From Pseudomonadota bacterium (GTDB taxonomy: Bacteria > Myxococcota > Myxococcia > Myxococcales > Myxococcaceae): DNA of 64,000 nucleotides. Shown here in pieces: positions 60,715 to 64,000 of this stretch. Every line of letters begins with the position of its first letter. Positions within the stretch are counted from its first letter, which is position 1. The stretch covers positions 1-64,000 of the forward strand of contig JAFAAN010000010.1 of NCBI GenBank assembly GCA_023426545.1, in the 5' to 3' direction. The translations under genes were made by a program, and so were the position numbers. The notes below the pieces were generated by a model. It was not told the origin of the DNA and made no database searches. It saw nothing but the letters and a program-made list of their open reading frames with translations.

Positions 60715-61922
60715 TGAGTGACGCGTGCTTCGCGCTGCTGCCGCGCGACGGCCTGTCGGCCAAGGATGGCCGGGGCTGGTACACCTCGGAGGTGGGGCGT
60801 GGGTACTCCCTACCGTGGCCCCTACCCACCACCGTGAGAGGCGCCCTGCGCGCCGCCTGGGGCCATGACGTCATGGCGGCCACGGGGCTCGCCTTGTCGC
60901 CGGAGACGTGGGAGCGCCGCTCGGTGCAGGTGGCGCTCCAGCGCTTCATCGCGTTGCGCCGTATGCTGGGGGAGACGTCTTTCACACGGGCGCACCGCAT
61001 GTGGCCCGCCCCCGCCGACGCGGTGCGTGTCCTCGACGAAGAGGGCGCGGAGCGGCTGGTTCGCCTGGAGCCCCACCCCGGAGGCGCCGCGACGCTGGGG
61101 CCGGATGAGGATGCGGCCCGCGAGGCGCTGTGGCATCCCCGCCGGAGCGTGAGCGGCAAGCCCCTGGCTCCTCCGCTGTTCTGGCCCGAGTCCAGGATGG
61201 TGGCGTGGTTGAGCGGCGCGCCGGACGCGCTCGCGCCAGAGCGGGAAGCGCCGCCTCCGCGCACGGACATCCACCTGGCCATCGACGTGGAGACGCAGGC
61301 CTCACAGGACTCGATGCTCCACTCCCGGGAGGTCGTGGAGTGGCTGCGCGTCCGGTCGCGGCAGGAGGGGCGCCTCACGGTGGAGGAGTGGGCGCTCGGT
61401 GTGTCCTGCGCGTGGCCGGACCCGGCGAGCGGGTTGCCTCGGGGCCCGTTGGGGCTGGGCGGCCGGCGCCGTCTGTCGGACGTGGAGGGGTTGGACGCGG
61501 ACCTCTTCGCCATGCCGGACGCACTGGCCCAGGCGACGCGCGGCCTGCGGCTGGTGCTGGCCACGCCCGCGGAGTTCCAGCGTGGCTGGTTGCCGGATGG
61601 CTTCGAGCGCGTGGAGGGGGCGCCTCCGCGCTACGTGGGCCGGCTGCCGTGCCTCGAGGTGCCGGTGGTGCTGCGCGCCGCGCTGGTGCCCCGGCCGCTG
61701 GAGGTGTCGGGCTGGGACATGGTGCGGCGGCGGCCTCGGGACACGCGGCGGTGGGTGCCCGCGGGCGCCGTCTACTTCTTCGAGAAGCACGGCGGTGGGG
61801 ACTTCACCGCCGACGAGCTGCGCGCGCTGTGGCTGGCCTCCTGGGGCGGCGGCCACGCGGAGGCGCTGGGGCAGGTGCTGCCCGGCGTGTGGCAACCGCC
61901 CCGTCATGGACAAGGAGCCTGA
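60714..61922 (+). CDS. cmr3: Type III-B CRISPR RAMP protein Cmr3
   Basis: 402 residues. In the complex Cmr3 binds the 5' repeat-derived handle of the crRNA and contacts Cmr2. N-terminal block F-A-L-L-P-R-D-G-L-S-A-K-D-G-R and the R-G-Y-S-L-P-W-P-L-P-T-T-V-R-G-A-L-R motif are typical of Cmr3. Two RAMP-like halves; a Gly-rich loop lies near the C-terminus (S-W-G-G-G-H-A-E). ATG 60714 shares a base with the cmr2 stop; a GTG lies 3 bases upstream. Confidence 0.9.
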   Translation: MSDACFALLPRDGLSAKDGRGWYTSEVGRGYSLPWPLPTTVRGALRAAWGHDVMAATGLALSPETWERRSVQVALQRFIALRRMLGETSFTRAHRMWPAPADAVRVLDEEGAERLVRLEPHPGGAATLGPDEDAAREALWHPRRSVSGKPLAPPLFWPESRMVAWLSGAPDALAPEREAPPPRTDIHLAIDVETQASQDSMLHSREVVEWLRVRSRQEGRLTVEEWALGVSCAWPDPASGLPRGPLGLGGRRRLSDVEGLDADLFAMPDALAQATRGLRLVLATPAEFQRGWLPDGFERVEGAPPRYVGRLPCLEVPVVLRAALVPRPLEVSGWDMVRRRPRDTRRWVPAGAVYFFEKHGGGDFTADELRALWLASWGGGHAEALGQVLPGVWQPPRHGQGA

Positions 61923-61924
61923 GC

Positions 61925-62869
61925 ATGGAGAGCCGACCCTATCTTCTTCACGCACTGTCGCCGCTGCACGTGGGCACCGGGCAGAGCGTGGGTGTCATCG
62001 ACTTGCCCCTGGCACGGCAGAAGGCCACGGGCATCCCCTTCGTCCCGGGCTCGTCGCTCAAGGGCGTCCTGCGCGAGCTGCGGCGGCCTCGCGAGGAGAC
62101 GGGCGCCGCATGCGAGCAGCACGCCGCTGTCTTCGGCCCCAGGCGGAAGAAGCCGGGCGTCGCGGGAGACGAGCCTGGGGATTACGCGGGTGCGCTGGTG
62201 GTGGGGGACGCGCGGCTGCTCGCCCTTCCGGTGCGCAGCTTCGTGGGCACCTTCGCGCTGGTGACATCGCCCTTGTTGCTCACGCTGGCGCGGCGTGACC
62301 TGGGTGCGCAGGCCCGCTCCTGGCCGATGGTGGCGCCCCTGGCCGGGCGCGGCGCGCGCGTGACGTCCGTCAAGGAGAGCGCCGTCGTGTACGGGGCGAA
62401 GAGCCCGGCGCCCTTCGTGTACCTGGAGGACCTGGATTTGAAGGTCGAGCAGGAGGCCGATACGGCCCTGGGCGCCTGGGCTCAGGGGCTGGCCGGGTTG
62501 CTGCCGGAGACGGAGCGCGAGTTCCTGACGGAGCGGCTGGTGCTGGTGGACGACGAGACGATGTCGTTCCTCTGGGAGACGGCCACGCAGGTGGACACGC
62601 GCGTGAGCATCGACTCGGACAAGGGCACCGCCGCCAGCGGGCAGCTCTGGACGGAAGAGAGCCTGCCCGCGGAGACGTTGCTGGTGGGCGTGCTGGGCGC
62701 CACGGGCTCCTTCAACAAGTCATCACGGAAGCTCACGGCGGAGGAAGTGCTGGATGAGGCGCTAGGAGGCGAGGGCACGGTGCTCCAGCTAGGCGGCAAG
62801 GCCACCGTGGGGCGCGGCCGATGTCGGCTGCTGGCCTGGAGCGTTCCGGGCGCGCGAGGTGGACGATGA
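61925..62869 (+). CDS. cmr4: Type III-B CRISPR backbone RNase Cmr4
   Basis: 314 residues. Cmr4 forms the helical backbone and cuts target RNA at 6-nt intervals. P-L-H-V-G-T-G-Q and the catalytic-loop region V-I-D26-L-P-L-A-R, followed by I-P-F-V-P-G-S-S-L-K-G-V-L-R, match the family; D26 is at the position known to be needed for cleavage in Pyrococcus Cmr4, so RNase activity is predicted. G-R-G-R-C-R-L-L near the C-terminus is the Gly-rich loop. AAGGAGCC precedes ATG 61925, 2 bp after cmr3. Confidence 0.93.
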   Translation: MESRPYLLHALSPLHVGTGQSVGVIDLPLARQKATGIPFVPGSSLKGVLRELRRPREETGAACEQHAAVFGPRRKKPGVAGDEPGDYAGALVVGDARLLALPVRSFVGTFALVTSPLLLTLARRDLGAQARSWPMVAPLAGRGARVTSVKESAVVYGAKSPAPFVYLEDLDLKVEQEADTALGAWAQGLAGLLPETEREFLTERLVLVDDETMSFLWETATQVDTRVSIDSDKGTAASGQLWTEESLPAETLLVGVLGATGSFNKSSRKLTAEEVLDEALGGEGTVLQLGGKATVGRGRCRLLAWSVPGARGGR

Positions 62870-63276
62870 TGGGCCAGACGCGAGAGCAGCAACGCGCGCT
62901 GGAGGTCTACGCTCGGGTCCGCGCGGTGCGCGAGGACTCCCTCTCCCTGTGCGCGGAGTACAAGCCCCGGGTGAACGGCCTGGGGGCGGCGGTGCTGCGC
63001 GACGGGCTGGCGGCGGCGCTCTCCTTCCTGGAGCGGGAGCGCGATAGCAACGCGGCGGCGCGTCGGCTGTTGGAGGACCTGGCGTTCTGCCTGTCTCGCG
63101 CGCGTCTCCCCTCATTGGCGAAGCCGGGCTTGAGTGCCGGGAGCCTACCGGGCGACGTGCGCGAGCTGGACCTGGGGGAATACATGCTGGCCACGCGCGA
63201 GACGCTCCGGTTGCTGGTGTGGTTCCGCCGCGCGGTGCAGGCCACCTTCCCAGTGGAGGGACGTGACCATGTCTGA
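62866..63276 (+). CDS. cmr5: Type III-B CRISPR small subunit Cmr5
   Basis: 136 residues (ATG 62866, or 62869). Small helical subunit lining the crRNA-target duplex. Starts with the usual G-Q-T-R-E-Q-Q-R-A-L-E-V-Y and continues with helical segments including S-L-C-A-E-Y-K-P-R-V-N-G-L-G-A-A-V-L and a C-terminal R-E-T-L-R-L-L-V-W-F-R-R-A-V-Q-A. Overlaps cmr4 by 4 bp and cmr6 by 8 bp, so translation is coupled. Confidence 0.88.
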   Translation: MMGQTREQQRALEVYARVRAVREDSLSLCAEYKPRVNGLGAAVLRDGLAAALSFLERERDSNAAARRLLEDLAFCLSRARLPSLAKPGLSAGSLPGDVRELDLGEYMLATRETLRLLVWFRRAVQATFPVEGRDHV

Positions 63277-64000
63277 TGCCTCGGCGCCGCAGGAGTCCAT
63301 GCGGGACGCCCTGCGCCATCTCATGAGGGAGAAGAGTGCGCATGCGGGCCTGCTGTATGAGCGGTATGCGCCAGCGAAGGACCCGGCGGCAAAGGCGTGG
63401 GAGGGATGGCTGTCTGACCTGGAACGGCACCCGGAGCCGGAGGGGTACTCCGCCGCCTACAAGCGCTGGGAAGCCTCGCTCCGGCAGTCGCACACGGTGA
63501 CGTTCGAGGCGCGCGCGGAGAGCCGCTTGCTGGTGGGGCATGGCAATGCGTCGCCCACGGGCGTTGGGCTGACGCTTCACCATACGTGGGGCGTGCCCAG
63601 GGTGCCGGGCTCGTCCCTCAAGGGCGTGCTCGTGGGCTATCTGCGCGCGGTGTATGGCGACGGCGCCGCGGAGGCGCGGCACAGGCTGTTCGGCGTGCCT
63701 GGAGACGAAGGCGCACAGGCCCAGGCGGGCGAGGTCATCTTTCATGACGCGCAGTGGATACCGGGCTCGGGCGCGCCTGGAGCAGAGGGCCCGTTCTTCC
63801 TGTCCCGCGATGTGCTCACCGTCCACCACAGGGGCTGGTATGGCGGCCAGTCTGAGTGGCCGAATGACCATGAGTCGCCCAACCCCGTGTCGTTCTTGAC
63901 GGTGCGCCCTGGCGGGCGCTTCCTCGTGGCGCTGAGCCTGGCGCCGGGGCGGGAGCTGGCTCCGCACGCGGAGGCGCTCCTGTCGTGGGCCGCGAGGCGC
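63269..64000 (+). CDS. cmr6: Type III-B CRISPR RAMP protein Cmr6 (cut by window end)
   Basis: At least 244 residues; no stop is reached before the window edge. ATG 63269 overlaps the end of cmr5. Family features: R-L-L-V-G-H-G-N-A-S-P-T-G-V-G-L-T-L-H-H, then V-P-G-S-S-L-K-G-V-L-V-G-Y, and I-F-H-D-A-Q-W-I-P with L-T-V-H-H. Cmr6 caps the backbone near Cmr1. The preserved part shows no breaks. CRISPR arrays, cas6 and adaptation genes would have to be further downstream or elsewhere. Confidence 0.93.
   Translation, partial: MSDASAPQESMRDALRHLMREKSAHAGLLYERYAPAKDPAAKAWEGWLSDLERHPEPEGYSAAYKRWEASLRQSHTVTFEARAESRLLVGHGNASPTGVGLTLHHTWGVPRVPGSSLKGVLVGYLRAVYGDGAAEARHRLFGVPGDEGAQAQAGEVIFHDAQWIPGSGAPGAEGPFFLSRDVLTVHHRGWYGGQSEWPNDHESPNPVSFLTVRPGGRFLVALSLAPGRELAPHAEALLSWAARR

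Noticed and set aside
57362..64000. CRISPR array near the Cmr genes
   Set aside because: I looked for regularly spaced 28-37-base repeats around and between the cmr genes and saw none; the array, if any, lies outside the window.
1..64000. tRNA or rRNA genes and intact insertion sequences
   Set aside because: No rRNA-like or tRNA-like stretches and no transposase-type protein were recognised by eye; short tRNAs could still be missed without a covariance search.

Overview
The window is very GC-rich with strong G/C bias at third codon positions. Its gene content is typical of a myxobacterium, most likely family Myxococcaceae (Myxococcus or Corallococcus type): serine/threonine kinases with long effector tails, ECF sigma/anti-sigma pairs, many lipoproteins, a subtilisin-like lipoprotein and large HEAT-repeat proteins. 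This placement is inferred from gene content; no rRNA gene is present. I saw no tRNA, rRNA, intact transposase or CRISPR repeat array.

Layout. 0.1-4.5 kb: a minus-strand operon of a His-rich membrane protein, a TonB-dependent receptor and two lipoproteins, probably for uptake of a metal or metal complex. 4.7-8.4 kb: glpD and a subtilisin-family lipoprotein. 8.4-9.5 kb: an ECF sigma factor with its anti-sigma factor. 9.6-16.4 kb: acyltransferase, alcohol dehydrogenase, and a SARP/BTAD-AAA regulator divergent from a FAD monooxygenase, with a well-spaced direct repeat between them. 16.4-24.9 kb: HEAT-repeat and Gly-rich exported proteins, a beta-barrel protein, a TetR-hydrolase pair, an internally deleted PHB-depolymerase-like pseudogene, and a metallo-beta-lactamase-fold lipoprotein divergent from a LysR regulator. 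25.0-29.0 kb: an acyl-CoA dehydrogenase / acyl-CoA ligase / HSDL2-like reductase operon. 29.2-45.9 kb: a giant HEAT-repeat protein, MltA, a 2OG-Fe oxygenase, a tandem DsbA-like protein, a CDP-alcohol phosphatidyltransferase, a desaturase, a P450 and two tandem SpoIIAA-like paralogues. 46.1-49.1 kb: a sugar-type ABC importer lacking its ATPase gene.

49.4-64.0 kb is the most interesting region: one co-oriented series of a kinase-STAND-ATPase protein, a sigma-70-like factor, a small kinase, an apparently active CD-NTase (cyclic-oligonucleotide synthase), a SAVED-domain protein fused to a putative HExxH zinc metallopeptidase, and then the type III-B CRISPR effector operon cmr1-cmr6 (cmr6 is cut by the window end). 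Cmr2/Cas10 has its GGDD cyclase motif but no N-terminal HD nuclease domain. Cmr4 keeps the Asp expected for target-RNA cleavage.

How this might work (inference): two enzymes able to make cyclic nucleotides, the CD-NTase and Cas10, flank one SAVED sensor whose output domain looks like a protease. This is either a two-gene CBASS system with a protease effector lying beside a Cmr system, or a composite in which the Cmr complex and the CD-NTase share that effector. A hairpin between the SAVED gene and cmr1 may separate the two transcription units.
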